NCBI GenBank assembly: GCA_002715725.1
Contig: PAZU01000038.1
Span: 1 to 32,936, forward strand
Direction: 5' to 3'
Origin: Methanobacteriota archaeon
GTDB lineage: Archaea; Thermoplasmatota; Poseidoniia; Poseidoniales; Poseidoniaceae
DNA: 32,936 nt
The notes beneath the pieces were generated by a model, which searched no databases, was not told where the DNA came from, and saw only the letters and a program-made list of their open reading frames with translations. Positions 23,833 through 32,268 of the stretch are shown here, piece by piece. The position numbers were made by a program, and so were the translations under genes. Position 1 is the stretch's first letter, and each line of letters begins with the position of its first letter.

Positions 23833-24552
23833 ATGGGTAAGAGAACACGTTCACAGCGAAAAGGAAGTTCACCACGTTACCGCGTGGCGAGCCACAGATT
23901 CCCAGGTTCAAACTCTATGCCACGTGCAAAGGATGTTGTTGGTGAAGTAACTGAGTTGATTCACAGCCCAGTACACACTGCTCCTCTAGCACGTGTTAAA
24001 CTACCAGATGGAAAAACCAACTTGGTTGTTGCAACTGAAGGAATCTCAATCGGTTCATCAGTAGCAATTGGCGACAATGTTGCACTAAGGCCAGGTAACA
24101 TTACCTCCATCTCAAACATTCCAGAAGGAACTGCAATCAACAATCTTGAACTTCGTCCAGGTGACGGTGGTAAGGTTGCAAGAACAGCAGGAAATTCTGC
24201 AAGCATCGAAGCACACCTAGACGGTGGCAAGGTGCGTGTCAGACTACCTTCCGGTGTTTCAAAAGACATGTCCGGAAACTGCAGAGCGACTATTGGAGTT
24301 CTTGCAGGGCACGGTCGTGGAGAAATGCCACTACGAACTGCTGGTGCAGCACACTACAAGGCAAAGGCTCGTGGAAAGTTGTACCCTCACGTCAGTGGTG
24401 TTGCAATGAATCCAGTTGATCACCCGCATGGTGGAGGTAACCACCAAGCTGTTCACGGACCGAACTCTGTTGCTCGTGGTACCCCTCCAGGTGCTAAGGT
24501 GGGCAACATTGCACCAAGCCGCACAGGAAGAGGTCGCGGTAAGAAAATTTGA
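23833..24552 (+). CDS. rpl2: Ribosomal protein uL2
   Basis: 239 residues, typical for archaea. It has GKRTRSQRKGSSPRYR at the start, VALRPGNITSISNIPEGT and the C-terminal peptidyl-transferase-proximal GVAMNPVDHPHGGGNHQ. The conserved HPHGGG histidine is present. TGAGGTGA right after the uL23 stop provides its ribosome binding site. The protein binds domain IV of 23S rRNA and is needed for subunit association. Confidence 0.98.
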   Translation: MGKRTRSQRKGSSPRYRVASHRFPGSNSMPRAKDVVGEVTELIHSPVHTAPLARVKLPDGKTNLVVATEGISIGSSVAIGDNVALRPGNITSISNIPEGTAINNLELRPGDGGKVARTAGNSASIEAHLDGGKVRVRLPSGVSKDMSGNCRATIGVLAGHGRGEMPLRTAGAAHYKAKARGKLYPHVSGVAMNPVDHPHGGGNHQAVHGPNSVARGTPPGAKVGNIAPSRTGRGRGKKI

Positions 24553-24563
24553 GGTGAGATAAT

Positions 24564-25058
24564 ATGGCAAAGAAGAAGAAGTCATTCATGACCCCAAAGG
24601 CGAGCAGAAGAAAGGCTCGTAAGAAGCGTACAACAGTAACTGGCCGTAAGAAGAAAGAATTTACCTACAGAGGATATGAAGTCGAGGAACTCAAGGCAAT
24701 GCCACTATGGCCGTCTGAAGAAGATCCTAGCTCTCCTTCCATAGTCACCCTACTAAGTAGCCGTGCTAGAAGGTCAATTTCTCGTGGTCTTTCTTCAGAA
24801 AACGAGCACTTCATCAGCCGTGTACGACGTTCAACAGGACGCACAATCCGTACACACCGCCGTGATGTTCCAATCCTTCCAGAATTTGTAGGCAAGCGTA
24901 TCGCTGTACACAACGGACAGAATTTCGTTGAAATCGATATCAAGCCAGAGATGATAGGCCACTATCTCGGAGAGTTCGCATTAACCCGCAAGAGTGTTAC
25001 TCACTCTGGCCCGGGTGTTGGTGCGACCCGCTCTTCATCACACGTGGCATTGAAGTGA
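24564..25058 (+). CDS. rps19: Ribosomal protein uS19
   Basis: 164 residues. The core is typical (RTIRTHRRDVPILPEFVGKRIAVHNGQNFVEIDIKPEMIGHYLGEFA, then a T-S-H-S-G-P-G-type tail). The N-terminus has a Lys/Arg-rich extension (KKKKSFMTPKASRRKARKK) that makes it longer than many archaeal versions. It is a small-subunit head protein. Its Shine-Dalgarno site GAGGTGA overlaps the uL2 stop codon. Confidence 0.97.
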   Translation: MAKKKKSFMTPKASRRKARKKRTTVTGRKKKEFTYRGYEVEELKAMPLWPSEEDPSSPSIVTLLSSRARRSISRGLSSENEHFISRVRRSTGRTIRTHRRDVPILPEFVGKRIAVHNGQNFVEIDIKPEMIGHYLGEFALTRKSVTHSGPGVGATRSSSHVALK

Positions 25059-25068
25059 GGTGATTATG

Positions 25069-25668
25069 ATGGGTTGGAAGAAATCAGAAATGGATCGTCG
25101 CTCAAAGCGCAAAGAACTCCCTCAGAAGGGTTACACTCAGTTACTTCAGGGAAGTCGTCTTGCTACTGCACGTACAGTTGAGGTCGACGTACACGTAAAG
25201 CACTGCTTCGAAATTGCTCGTGCTATCAAGCACCAAACAGCAGGGGAAGCAATCACTTTCTTGAACAATGTATTGAAGATTGACAGTGACAGGCCAGATA
25301 TCCGAAAGAAGGCAGCAGCCGTTCCTTTCAGACTAGGTTCCGGTAACAAGAAACGCAAGCGATCTGGACCATCTATGGTCGGACACCGCAAGGGTGGAAT
25401 TGGACCAGGACGTTACCCTGTCAAGGCTAGCAGAATCATGATCAAACTCCTAGAGAGTTGCATGGAAAACGCTCGCCATCAGTATGAAGACATAGATCCT
25501 GAAGAGATGGTAATTACTCACTGCGCAGCACATCGTGGTACAATCAAGAGAGGTTGGACTCCACGTGCTCGTGGAAGAGCATCTCCAAAGAACCACTACC
25601 GAGTTAATCTCGAACTATTCCTAGAAGACTTCAGCGGAGTCGAAGATGAATTGGAGGACGACTTCTGA
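25069..25668 (+). CDS. rpl22: Ribosomal protein uL22
   Basis: 199 residues from ATG 25069. It has the conserved VKHCFEIARAIKHQTAGEAITFLNNVL helix region, GHRKGGIGPGRYPVKAS, and THCAAHRGTIKRGWTPRARGRASPKNHYRVN at the exit tunnel. The start is chosen because GAGGTGA (25057-25063) lies five bases before this ATG, as for its neighbours; the ATG at 25066 and a GTG at 25060 are in frame but too close. It ends in a short acidic tail. Confidence 0.96.
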   Translation: MGWKKSEMDRRSKRKELPQKGYTQLLQGSRLATARTVEVDVHVKHCFEIARAIKHQTAGEAITFLNNVLKIDSDRPDIRKKAAAVPFRLGSGNKKRKRSGPSMVGHRKGGIGPGRYPVKASRIMIKLLESCMENARHQYEDIDPEEMVITHCAAHRGTIKRGWTPRARGRASPKNHYRVNLELFLEDFSGVEDELEDDF

Positions 25669-25678
25669 GGTGAATATC

Positions 25679-26350
25679 ATGAGCGACAATAAGAGTACAC
25701 TAAGACGCATTATCGACCGTAACGTCGAGCGCCATTTGGTCAAAGAGTTCTTGATGAACAACACCAAGAAAGCAGGTTTCGGTGGATTAGACATTCGCCG
25801 CACACCTGCAGGAACTGAAGTTATCGTTAAAGCAGAAAGGCCAGGAATGGTAATTGGTCGTAAAGGTAAGATCATCAATGAACTTCAGAAGCAATTGGAT
25901 GAAAGATTCGGAATTGAAAATCCAAAGTTGAAAGTCGAAGAAGTCGAAGACCCTGCATTGAATGCACAGGTAATGGCTGAAAAGATTGCAAGCGCTATGG
26001 AGCGTGGATGGTATTACCGCCGTGCTGGTCACTCTGCTGCACTGAACATTATGGAAGCTGGTGCACGTGGTGTCATTATCACACTTGCAGGTAAGTTAAC
26101 TGGAAGCAGAAACAGAACACAGAAGTTCATTCGTGGACACGTTAAGTACTGTGGAGAAACTGCACTAGAGCACATGGATGTAGGTTATTCAGTATGTATC
26201 AAGAAACTTGGAACAATCGGAGTAACTGTAGCAATCATGCGTAAGGGCACAAAACTACCTCACGAGATTTCAATTTACTCTGAAGAGCAACTTCGTATGA
26301 ATGCAGAAGAAGCTGGCGAAGAGCAAGAAACCGAGGAGGGTTCTGAATGA
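25679..26350 (+). CDS. rps3: Ribosomal protein uS3
   Basis: 223 residues from ATG 25679, set by GAGGTGA five bases upstream. The N-terminal KH domain has the GxxG loop in MVIGRKGKI, followed by the C-terminal domain with LNIMEAGARGVIITLAGKLTGSRNRTQKF. The tail is acidic (EEAGEEQETEEGSE). It sits at the mRNA entry channel of the small subunit. It overlaps uL29 by four bases (ATGA). Confidence 0.97.
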   Translation: MSDNKSTLRRIIDRNVERHLVKEFLMNNTKKAGFGGLDIRRTPAGTEVIVKAERPGMVIGRKGKIINELQKQLDERFGIENPKLKVEEVEDPALNAQVMAEKIASAMERGWYYRRAGHSAALNIMEAGARGVIITLAGKLTGSRNRTQKFIRGHVKYCGETALEHMDVGYSVCIKKLGTIGVTVAIMRKGTKLPHEISIYSEEQLRMNAEEAGEEQETEEGSE

Positions 26351-26541
26351 CCCATGTTTCTAACAGAGAAATCGCATCTATGAGCGCTGAGGCACTTGTG
26401 GACAGATTAGAAGAGTTGCAAGAAGAACTTCTGCAACTTCGTGCAGAGCAGTCACTTGGTGGAACCCCTTCAAACATGGGTGCTTTCAAGGCATGCCGAC
26501 GCTCTATTGCGCGAATAAAGACCAAAATGGCATCCCAGTGA
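26347..26541 (+). CDS. rpl29: Ribosomal protein uL29
   Basis: 64 residues, a two-helix protein near the exit tunnel. It has the conserved LVDRLEELQEELLQLRAEQSLGG and the C-terminal RRSIARIKTKM. Its ATG overlaps the uS3 stop. It is followed by 37 bases that carry the strong ribosome binding site for aIF1. Confidence 0.96.
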   Translation: MTHVSNREIASMSAEALVDRLEELQEELLQLRAEQSLGGTPSNMGAFKACRRSIARIKTKMASQ

Positions 26542-26578
26542 TACAATTTGATTAACAGAATAAAGGAGGTGAATGAGA

Positions 26579-26878
26579 ATGGCTGCAATCTGCAATGTAT
26601 GTGGGCTCCCAGATGAATTATGCATCTGCCAGGAGATTGCTAAGGAGCAGCAGAAGGCCACTATCAGCACCGACCGCCGCCGCTATGGCAAGATTGTAAC
26701 CAAGGTCGAAGGAATCGATGATTCTGCTATCGATATCAATCAACTTGCTAAGTTGCTCAAGAACAGATGTGCAGCAGGCGGAACTGTGAAAGGCCGTGTG
26801 ATTGAACTTCAAGGAGATCACAAAAAGAAAGCAGCGGCTGTTTTGCAAAACAACGGATTCAATGTGGAGGTGCGATAA
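26579..26878 (+). CDS. Translation initiation factor aIF1 (SUI1 family)
   Basis: 99 residues. An N-terminal zinc-ribbon-like CNVCGLPDELCIC precedes the SUI1 core (RYGKIVTKVEGID...LAKLLKNRCAAGGTVKG.VIELQGDHKKKAAAVLQNNGF). It promotes start-codon selection on the small subunit. GGAGGTGA (26565-26572) sits six bases before ATG 26579. The ATG at 26573 directly abuts the site and is unlikely to be used. The position between uL29 and Rpp29 is standard for archaea. Confidence 0.96.
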   Translation: MAAICNVCGLPDELCICQEIAKEQQKATISTDRRRYGKIVTKVEGIDDSAIDINQLAKLLKNRCAAGGTVKGRVIELQGDHKKKAAAVLQNNGFNVEVR

Positions 26879-26879
26879 G

Positions 26880-27140
26880 ATGGTTAGCGCTCCTCTGAAT
26901 CAATCTTGGATTGGACGTGACATGATTGTCACATCTTCTCCAGATGCGGCCTTGGTTGGTCGTAGCGGTCTAGTCGTAGATGAGACCAGAGAAACCATCA
27001 CAATGCTCGAGAATAACCGCGAGGTTATTCTTGGCAAGAATTCTATTGAATTCAAAATCGGTAACAGCGTTACCATCGACGGAAAGCTGGTACGGCAGCG
27101 TTCCGAAGATAGAATATACCGTAACAAAAGGAGTGAGTGA
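26880..27140 (+). CDS. rnp1: RNase P protein component 1 (Rpp29/Pop4)
   Basis: 86 residues from ATG 26880, with GGAGGTG seven bases upstream. A Sm-like beta-barrel protein that assists the RNase P RNA in tRNA 5' maturation. It has IGRDMIVTSSPDAALVGRSGLVVDETRETI, the expected RNase P subunit p29 pattern. The frame extends upstream inside aIF1 to 26802, but that part is an overlap artefact. The location in this operon agrees with other archaea. Confidence 0.94.
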   Translation: MVSAPLNQSWIGRDMIVTSSPDAALVGRSGLVVDETRETITMLENNREVILGKNSIEFKIGNSVTIDGKLVRQRSEDRIYRNKRSE

Positions 27141-27145
27141 TTACT

Positions 27146-27481
27146 ATGCGTGACATCGGAGTTGATGTAAAGCCCCCTACCGGTGAGTGGGATGGAGACC
27201 AGAACTGCCCGTTCTACGGGTCCCTGCGCCTACGCGGCCAGGTGCTTGAAGGAACAGTGGCAAATGTAGGAATGCTAGGGACGATTGTTGTTGAACGTGA
27301 CAATGTTCGTTACATGCAGAAATACGAGAGATACGAAAAGCGTACAAGTGCACTTTCAGCTCATCTGCCAAATTGTATCGGTGGAGTAGAAGTTGGCGAC
27401 CGTGTGAAGATAATGGAATGCCGTCCACTTTCCAAGACAGTTTCATTCTGTGTCATTGAGAACAATGGAGGTGAAGCCTGA
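27146..27481 (+). CDS. rps17: Ribosomal protein uS17
   Basis: 111 residues from ATG 27146. OB-fold protein with NCPFYGSLRLRGQVLEG, GTIVVERD, YEKRTSALSAHLPNCI and VGDRVKIMECRPLSKTVSF. GTG 27137 is in frame and overlaps the Rpp29 stop, but the ATG has the better spacing from GGAGTGA. It overlaps uL14 by one base. Confidence 0.96.
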   Translation: MRDIGVDVKPPTGEWDGDQNCPFYGSLRLRGQVLEGTVANVGMLGTIVVERDNVRYMQKYERYEKRTSALSAHLPNCIGGVEVGDRVKIMECRPLSKTVSFCVIENNGGEA

Positions 27482-27879
27482 TGCGTGGAATTGCAGGAAA
27501 GCAAACCCGTGGTCTGCCTACAATGGCTAGATTGCAAGTAGCGGATAATACCGGTGCAAAGATTGCACAAATAATCAATGTCCGTAAACTAGGTGGTACA
27601 ATGCGCCGTTACCCTGCAGCTGGTGTTGGTGACTTGATCAAAGTCTCCGTAAAGCGTGGTACTCCAGATACTCGCCGCCAAATGTTCAATGCAGTAGTCA
27701 TCCGCCAACGACGTCCATTCCGCAGAGTAGACGGAACTTGGGTACAATTCGAAGACAATGCCTGTGTTATCACTAACGAAAAGGGCGATGTCCAAGGTTC
27801 TGATATCAAAGGACCAGTTTCACGTGAGGCAGCAGAACGCTGGCCTCGTATTGCAGCAACTGCAAAGCAAATCGTATGA
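27481..27879 (+). CDS. rpl14: Ribosomal protein uL14
   Basis: 132 residues, normal length. It has LQVADNTGAKIAQIINV, GVGDLIKVSVKRGTPDTRRQMFNAVVIRQRRPFRR and a C-terminal RWPRIAATA. It is a large-subunit interface protein. The ATG overlaps the uS17 stop (TGATG). Confidence 0.98.
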   Translation: MRGIAGKQTRGLPTMARLQVADNTGAKIAQIINVRKLGGTMRRYPAAGVGDLIKVSVKRGTPDTRRQMFNAVVIRQRRPFRRVDGTWVQFEDNACVITNEKGDVQGSDIKGPVSREAAERWPRIAATAKQIV

Positions 27880-27889
27880 GGTGTAAAGA

Positions 27890-28297
27890 ATGGTAAAGAG
27901 TAGCAAACCTGGAAAGCAGCGTAAAGCTCAGTATAATGCACCAATTCACGTTAAGCGTAAGCGCATTCGTGCACGCTTACAATTAGACAAGCCAGACGAG
28001 CGTCTAGCAGGTCTTAGATCTGTAACAATCCGCGTTGGCGACACAGTACGTGTTGTTCGTGGAGACTATGCTCACGGTGGTAAGAGAGTTGGCGGTAAGA
28101 GAAATGCTGACCCGCTAACTGGAAAAGTACTCAATGTAGACTCAAACAAGGGACGTATCTTCATCGAAGGTGCAACCGCTACCAAGTCTGACAACAGAGA
28201 AGAGGCAGTACCGGTCCATGCCTCTAACGTCGTCGTCACTAAACTGGACGAGACTGACAAGTTGCGAATGCAACATTTGACCGCAGATAGGAGTTGA
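27890..28297 (+). CDS. rpl24: Ribosomal protein uL24
   Basis: 135 residues with RKAQYNAPIHVKRKRIRARLQ, a KOW motif (VRVVRGDYAHGGKRVGGK) and VLNVDSNKGRIFIEGAT. An assembly-initiating 23S rRNA binder near the exit tunnel. The Shine-Dalgarno GAGGTG overlaps the uL14 stop. Confidence 0.97.
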   Translation: MVKSSKPGKQRKAQYNAPIHVKRKRIRARLQLDKPDERLAGLRSVTIRVGDTVRVVRGDYAHGGKRVGGKRNADPLTGKVLNVDSNKGRIFIEGATATKSDNREEAVPVHASNVVVTKLDETDKLRMQHLTADRS

Positions 28298-28302
28298 ATA
28301 AA

Positions 28303-29004
28303 ATGGGAAGCAGCAGTCACTTGAAACGTTTGGCCATGCCTCGTACTTGGCCTCTTCCTCGAAAGACTACAATTTGGGTAACCCGTCCTCGCGCAGGTGC
28401 TCACAGTCTTGAGAGATGCATGCCACTAAATATCGTAATCAGAGACGTAATCGGTCTAGCAAGATCCACTCGTGAAGTTCGTACGATTCTACACAATGGA
28501 CTGGCTAAGGTCGACGGACGCATCGTAAAGGACACCCGCCGTGGTGTTGGTATAATGGATGTACTAACTCTTGGTGAGGACAACTATCGCTGTGTTCTAG
28601 ACACAAACGGTCGCCTACGCTACCGCCCAATTTCTCCTGAGGAAGCAACTTGGAAGGTTTGTCGTATTGAAGGCAAGTCCACCATCAGAGGCGGTAAGAC
28701 TCAAGTCCATCTTCACGATGGTCGTAACATCCTAGTCGATGATGCATCAGAGCACAAGACTGGTGATTCCCTAAAGATTTCACTACCTGACCAGCAAGTG
28801 TTGGAGCACATTAAGTTCGCAGAAGGAACACGCTGTATGCTTGTTGGAGGTGCTCACATTGGAAAATTAGCTGATGTAACCAATTACATCGTCAAGCGTT
28901 CTAGTATGCCTAACGAAGTTGAATTCGAAGGATTCGGTACAGTCACTGACAATGTATTCACAGTCGGAGATTGCACTCTACCAGGTGTGGAGGTGAGCCA
29001 GTGA
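28303..29004 (+). CDS. rps4e: Ribosomal protein eS4
   Basis: 233 residues from ATG 28303, with AGGAG upstream. It has GSSSHLKRLAMPRTWPLPRK, an S4-like RNA-binding segment (MPLNIVIRDVIGLARSTREVRTILHNGLAKVDGRIVKDTRRGVGIMDV) and a C-terminal KOW-like part. A TTG at 28294 is in frame but overlaps the uL24 stop. Its last bases contain the ribosome binding site of uL5. Confidence 0.97.
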   Translation: MGSSSHLKRLAMPRTWPLPRKTTIWVTRPRAGAHSLERCMPLNIVIRDVIGLARSTREVRTILHNGLAKVDGRIVKDTRRGVGIMDVLTLGEDNYRCVLDTNGRLRYRPISPEEATWKVCRIEGKSTIRGGKTQVHLHDGRNILVDDASEHKTGDSLKISLPDQQVLEHIKFAEGTRCMLVGGAHIGKLADVTNYIVKRSSMPNEVEFEGFGTVTDNVFTVGDCTLPGVEVSQ

Positions 29005-29528
29005 GCGAGACAGCAAACCCAATGGCAATACCACAAATTTCCAAAGTTGTAGTAAACATCGGTGTTGGAGAAGGTGGAGACCGCCTTTCAAATGCTGAGA
29101 AAGTATTGGAATTAGTTACTGGAGTAACTCCAATCAGAACTCTAGGTAAGCAGCAAAACCGTGACCTAAAGGTACGTGTTGGATTCCCTATTGGGTGCAA
29201 GGCAACTATCAGAAACTCTGAATCTATCAAGAAATTCCTTACCGATGCTTTCTGGGTCAGAGAGAATACTATTCCATCTTGGAACTTTGACAAGTCCGGA
29301 AACCTATCATTTGGAATTCCTGATTATACAGACTTCCCAGACCAGAAGTACGACCCAGACATCGGAATCTTTGGCATGGATATCAATATCGTGTTGGAGA
29401 GGCCTGGCCACCGTGTCAGTCGTCGCCGACGTCGTAGTGCAAAGGTCGCACAGAGCCACCGAACCAATGCTGATGATGCCAGAGCATGGTTTGTTGAGAA
29501 TTATGGTATCAAAATCTTGGAGGAGTGA
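29001..29528 (+). CDS. rpl5: Ribosomal protein uL5
   Basis: 175 residues from GTG 29001, which overlaps the eS4 stop (GTGA) and lies four bases after GGAGGTGA (28989-28996). ATG 29022 is the alternative. Motifs are [46 protein letters not shown] and [18 protein letters not shown]. It binds 5S rRNA and contacts the P-site tRNA. Confidence 0.96.
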   Translation: MSETANPMAIPQISKVVVNIGVGEGGDRLSNAEKVLELVTGVTPIRTLGKQQNRDLKVRVGFPIGCKATIRNSESIKKFLTDAFWVRENTIPSWNFDKSGNLSFGIPDYTDFPDQKYDPDIGIFGMDINIVLERPGHRVSRRRRRSAKVAQSHRTNADDARAWFVENYGIKILEE

Positions 29529-29530
29529 AA

Positions 29531-29683
29531 ATGGCTCGAGACCATGGAGAACATATTGGAAGAACAATCGGATGCCGCAGATGTGGCCGCCGCCGAGGAT
29601 TGATCCGACGACACGGACTTCGCCTGTGCAGACAGTGCTTCCGCGACGTAGCTCCCGAAATAGGATTTAAGAAAATGAATTGA
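29531..29683 (+). CDS. rps14: Ribosomal protein uS14 (zinc-binding, 50 aa)
   Basis: 50 residues, small but complete: [13 protein letters not shown], then C15-x2-C18, [14 protein letters not shown]33-x2-C36 and a C-terminal EIGFKKMN. The four cysteines form the zinc site of C+ type uS14. GGAG at the end of uL5 provides its ribosome binding site, and its stop is part of TGAGGTGA ahead of uS8. The position between uL5 and uS8 is standard. Confidence 0.95.
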   Translation: MARDHGEHIGRTIGCRRCGRRRGLIRRHGLRLCRQCFRDVAPEIGFKKMN

Positions 29684-29694
29684 GGTGATTATGT

Positions 29695-30084
29695 ATGCAA
29701 TTTGACCCCCTTAATGACGCACTAGCAAAACTATTCAATGCAGAGCAAGCTGGAAAATTCAATGTTGATTTGGCTCCAGCATCCAAATTACTTGGATCTG
29801 TTCTAGAAATTATGCAAACCTCCGGCTATGTCGGAGAGATTGAGAAGAACGACGACGGACGAGGAGGCAAATTCATCGTTCAACTACGTGGCGCAATTAA
29901 CCAGTGTGGCGTAGTTAAGCCACGCCACTCAGTTCGTCGCCAGGAGTTCGATAAGTGGGAAGGAAGATATCTTCCTGCTCAAGATTTCGGATTACTGATT
30001 TTGACCACCAACAGTGGTGTTATGCACCACAAGGAAGCTAAGGAGAACCGAATTGGTGGTAAACTCCTAGCGTATGTTTTCTGA
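29695..30084 (+). CDS. rps8: Ribosomal protein uS8
   Basis: 129 residues, normal archaeal length. It has DPLNDALAKLFNAEQAGK, a central domain with GGKFIVQLRGAINQCGVVKPRHSV, and LPAQDFGLLILTTNSGVMHHKEAKENRIGGKLLAYVF. It binds the central domain of 16S rRNA. The start follows GAGGTGA by six bases; an earlier overlapping ATG (29691) is out of frame. Confidence 0.97.
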   Translation: MQFDPLNDALAKLFNAEQAGKFNVDLAPASKLLGSVLEIMQTSGYVGEIEKNDDGRGGKFIVQLRGAINQCGVVKPRHSVRRQEFDKWEGRYLPAQDFGLLILTTNSGVMHHKEAKENRIGGKLLAYVF

Positions 30085-30093
30085 GGTGATTAC

Positions 30094-30633
30094 ATGGTAA
30101 AATTAGATCGAGTTGAACACACTGTAGAACTTCCTGAAGGAGTTACTGCGTCGATTGATGGTGACATGGTCACTATCACAGGCCCAAAGGGCAGCGTTTC
30201 TCGTGATTTCGTGAGCGCAAGACACGATATCTTCCAAGAGGGCGGTGCACTGATCGTTCGCGTAGATATTCCACGTCGCAAGGAAAGAGCCCTAGCAGGT
30301 ACTTGGAATGCACATCTAAACAATATGGTGAAAGGAGTAACAGATGGTTTCACTTACACACTGAAGGCACTGTATTCTCACTTCCCAATGACACTAGCTG
30401 TAAAAGGAAACCAACTAATTGTGAACAATTACTTTGGTGAGCGAGTACCAAGATCCGCTACAATTCTAAACGGAGTTGAAGTAAAAGTACAGAACAAGAC
30501 TGAAGTCGTTGTCTCTGGAATTGATAAAGAAGCAGTCGGTCAGACCGCTGCAAACATCGAGCGTTCAACAACCGTCAAGAAGCGAGACCGCCGTGTATTC
30601 CAGGATGGAATATATCTGATTGAGAAGGCATGA
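30094..30633 (+). CDS. rpl6: Ribosomal protein uL6
   Basis: 179 residues with the duplicated uL6 fold: VTASIDGDMVTITGPKGSVSRDF, then RKERALAGTWNAHLNNMVKGVTDGFTYTLKALYSHFPMTLAVKGNQLIVNNYFGER. It binds 23S rRNA near the factor-binding site. The Shine-Dalgarno GAGGTGA overlaps the uS8 stop. Confidence 0.97.
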   Translation: MVKLDRVEHTVELPEGVTASIDGDMVTITGPKGSVSRDFVSARHDIFQEGGALIVRVDIPRRKERALAGTWNAHLNNMVKGVTDGFTYTLKALYSHFPMTLAVKGNQLIVNNYFGERVPRSATILNGVEVKVQNKTEVVVSGIDKEAVGQTAANIERSTTVKKRDRRVFQDGIYLIEKA

Positions 30634-30646
30634 AGGAGGAATTGAG

Positions 30647-31297
30647 ATGAGTGATTATGAAGGTATGACAGTTGCACAACTCAAGGAATTGCTAAAGGAA
30701 GCAGGTTTGCCAGTTTCTGGTAAGAAAGCTGACTTAATTGCACGCCTACAGGAAGGAGCAGAAGAACCAGCACCAGTCGAAGAGGAATCTGTTGAAGAAG
30801 AATCTGATGAAGAAGATGATTTCGAAGCAGATTACGATGACGATGAAGATTGGGATGACGATGAAGATTACAACGAGGAACACGTTGCTCGCCAAAAGCC
30901 AGTACTCTCTGAAGAGTTGAAGGCTGCACTTGCACTTCGTGCTGCTCAGAAGAAGGGAACCCCTTCTTTCCGCAGAACAGAATGGTTCCGCTACAAGCGT
31001 CTATCTCGTTCCGGATGGAGAAAGCCACACGGTATGGATAACAAGCAACGCCGCAATTACAAGTATCGTGGTTCTCTAGTAAGAATCGGACATGGTAAAG
31101 TGAACGCAGCAAGCGGACTACACCCATCTGGCTTCGAAGAAGTGATGGTTCACAATACTAGAGACCTTGACCAAATCGACGCTGAAACTCAGGCTGCACG
31201 TGTAGGTGCGACTGTGGGCGGACGCAAGCGTGAGAACATTCATTCTCGTGCAGATGAATTGGGAATCAGGGTACTAAACCGCAGGAGGGAACGCTGA
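30647..31297 (+). CDS. rpl32e: Ribosomal protein eL32 with N-terminal SAP-like domain
   Basis: 216 residues in three parts. Residues about 5-37 (EGMTVAQLKELLKEAGLP, then SGKKADLIARLQ) match a SAP helix-extension-helix motif. Residues about 38-80 are a very acidic linker of Glu and Asp runs. The eL32 core starts near 81 (KPVLSEELKAALALRAAQKKGTPSFRRTEWFRYKRLSRSGWRKPHG) and ends in NRRRER. ATG 30647 is set by GGAGGA. SAP motifs usually bind nucleic acid; here an additional rRNA contact or assembly role is inferred. Haloarchaeal eL32 also has an N-terminal extension, of a different kind. Confidence 0.93.
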   Translation: MSDYEGMTVAQLKELLKEAGLPVSGKKADLIARLQEGAEEPAPVEEESVEEESDEEDDFEADYDDDEDWDDDEDYNEEHVARQKPVLSEELKAALALRAAQKKGTPSFRRTEWFRYKRLSRSGWRKPHGMDNKQRRNYKYRGSLVRIGHGKVNAASGLHPSGFEEVMVHNTRDLDQIDAETQAARVGATVGGRKRENIHSRADELGIRVLNRRRER

Positions 31298-31755
31298 TGC
31301 AGATTACTAACCAAAAGAAGATGGCAGCTCAACTATTGAAATGTGGTGTTCATAGAATTTGGATTAACCCGTCCTACCTAGATCAGGTAGCACAATCCGT
31401 TCAGAAGGAAGATATCCGCGAGGCTATCGACAACGGATGGATCAAAGCAAAGGCTGTTCAAGGAACTTCCAGAGTTCGTGCTCTAAAGCGCCAGAACCAG
31501 AAGAAGAAGGGCCGCAGAAAAGGACACGGAAAGAGGTCCGGTTCTGCAAATGCTCGCAATCCTCGTAAGCAACAATGGATGGCTACTATTCGTGCACAGC
31601 GCCGAACTTTGAAGGACATGCGTGAAGATGGTACTCTTGACCGCTCTAAATATCGCCACTATTACCTGAAGGCAAAAGGTGGCTCTTACCGTTCAATCGC
31701 TCACATGAAAGCACAGATGGGCGTTGAAGGAATTTCTATCGGAGGTGACCAATGA
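31297..31755 (+). CDS. rpl19e: Ribosomal protein eL19
   Basis: 152 residues, the usual archaeal length, with QKKMAAQLLKCGVHRIWI, EDIREAIDNGWIKAK, KKKGRRKGHGKRSGSANAR and YRHYYLKAKGG. It is a long helical protein that reaches across to the small subunit. It overlaps eL32 by one base (TGATG). Confidence 0.98.
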   Translation: MQITNQKKMAAQLLKCGVHRIWINPSYLDQVAQSVQKEDIREAIDNGWIKAKAVQGTSRVRALKRQNQKKKGRRKGHGKRSGSANARNPRKQQWMATIRAQRRTLKDMREDGTLDRSKYRHYYLKAKGGSYRSIAHMKAQMGVEGISIGGDQ

Positions 31756-32267
31756 TGGCAAGTGGACCTAGACAACGCAACCAATACCGCCGACGTCGTA
31801 GTGGTGAAACTGACTACAGGCGTCGTCTGAAACTATTGAAGAGTGGCAATTCACGAGCTGTAGTTCGTGTATCCAACACCCGTGTTGTTTGCCAAGTAGT
31901 TTCTTGGAAAGCAGATGGAGACAAAGTTGAACTTTCCGTAACTGGGGATGATTTAGTCGCTCGCTACGGATGGCCAGAGTCTAACTCTCGCAAGAATATT
32001 CCAGCATCCTACCTAACCGGATTCGCACTTGGAAAGGCTGCAATTGCTGCAGGCCATGATGAAGCTGTCCTGGATATCGGTTTGGCTGCTAGTTCAAACG
32101 GAAACCGTGTGTTTGCTGCCCTAAAGGGTATGGTTGACGCAGGATTAGAGATTCCTCACGGGGAATCTGTTCTCCCTAGTGAAGATCGCCTAAATGGTGC
32201 ACACATTGATGATTCCTATGCTTCTGCTGTAGAAGCGACAAAGACAAAGATTGAGGAGGCGTTCTGA
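31755..32267 (+). CDS. rpl18: Ribosomal protein uL18
   Basis: 170 residues from ATG 31755, six bases after GGAGGTGA (31741-31748); ATG 31752, three bases after the site, is possible. It has RQRNQYRRRRSGETDYRRRLKLLKSG, RVSNTRVVCQVV and AALKGMVDAGLEIPHGE. It binds 5S rRNA in the central protuberance together with uL5. Confidence 0.97.
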   Translation: MASGPRQRNQYRRRRSGETDYRRRLKLLKSGNSRAVVRVSNTRVVCQVVSWKADGDKVELSVTGDDLVARYGWPESNSRKNIPASYLTGFALGKAAIAAGHDEAVLDIGLAASSNGNRVFAALKGMVDAGLEIPHGESVLPSEDRLNGAHIDDSYASAVEATKTKIEEAF

Positions 32268-32268
32268 A

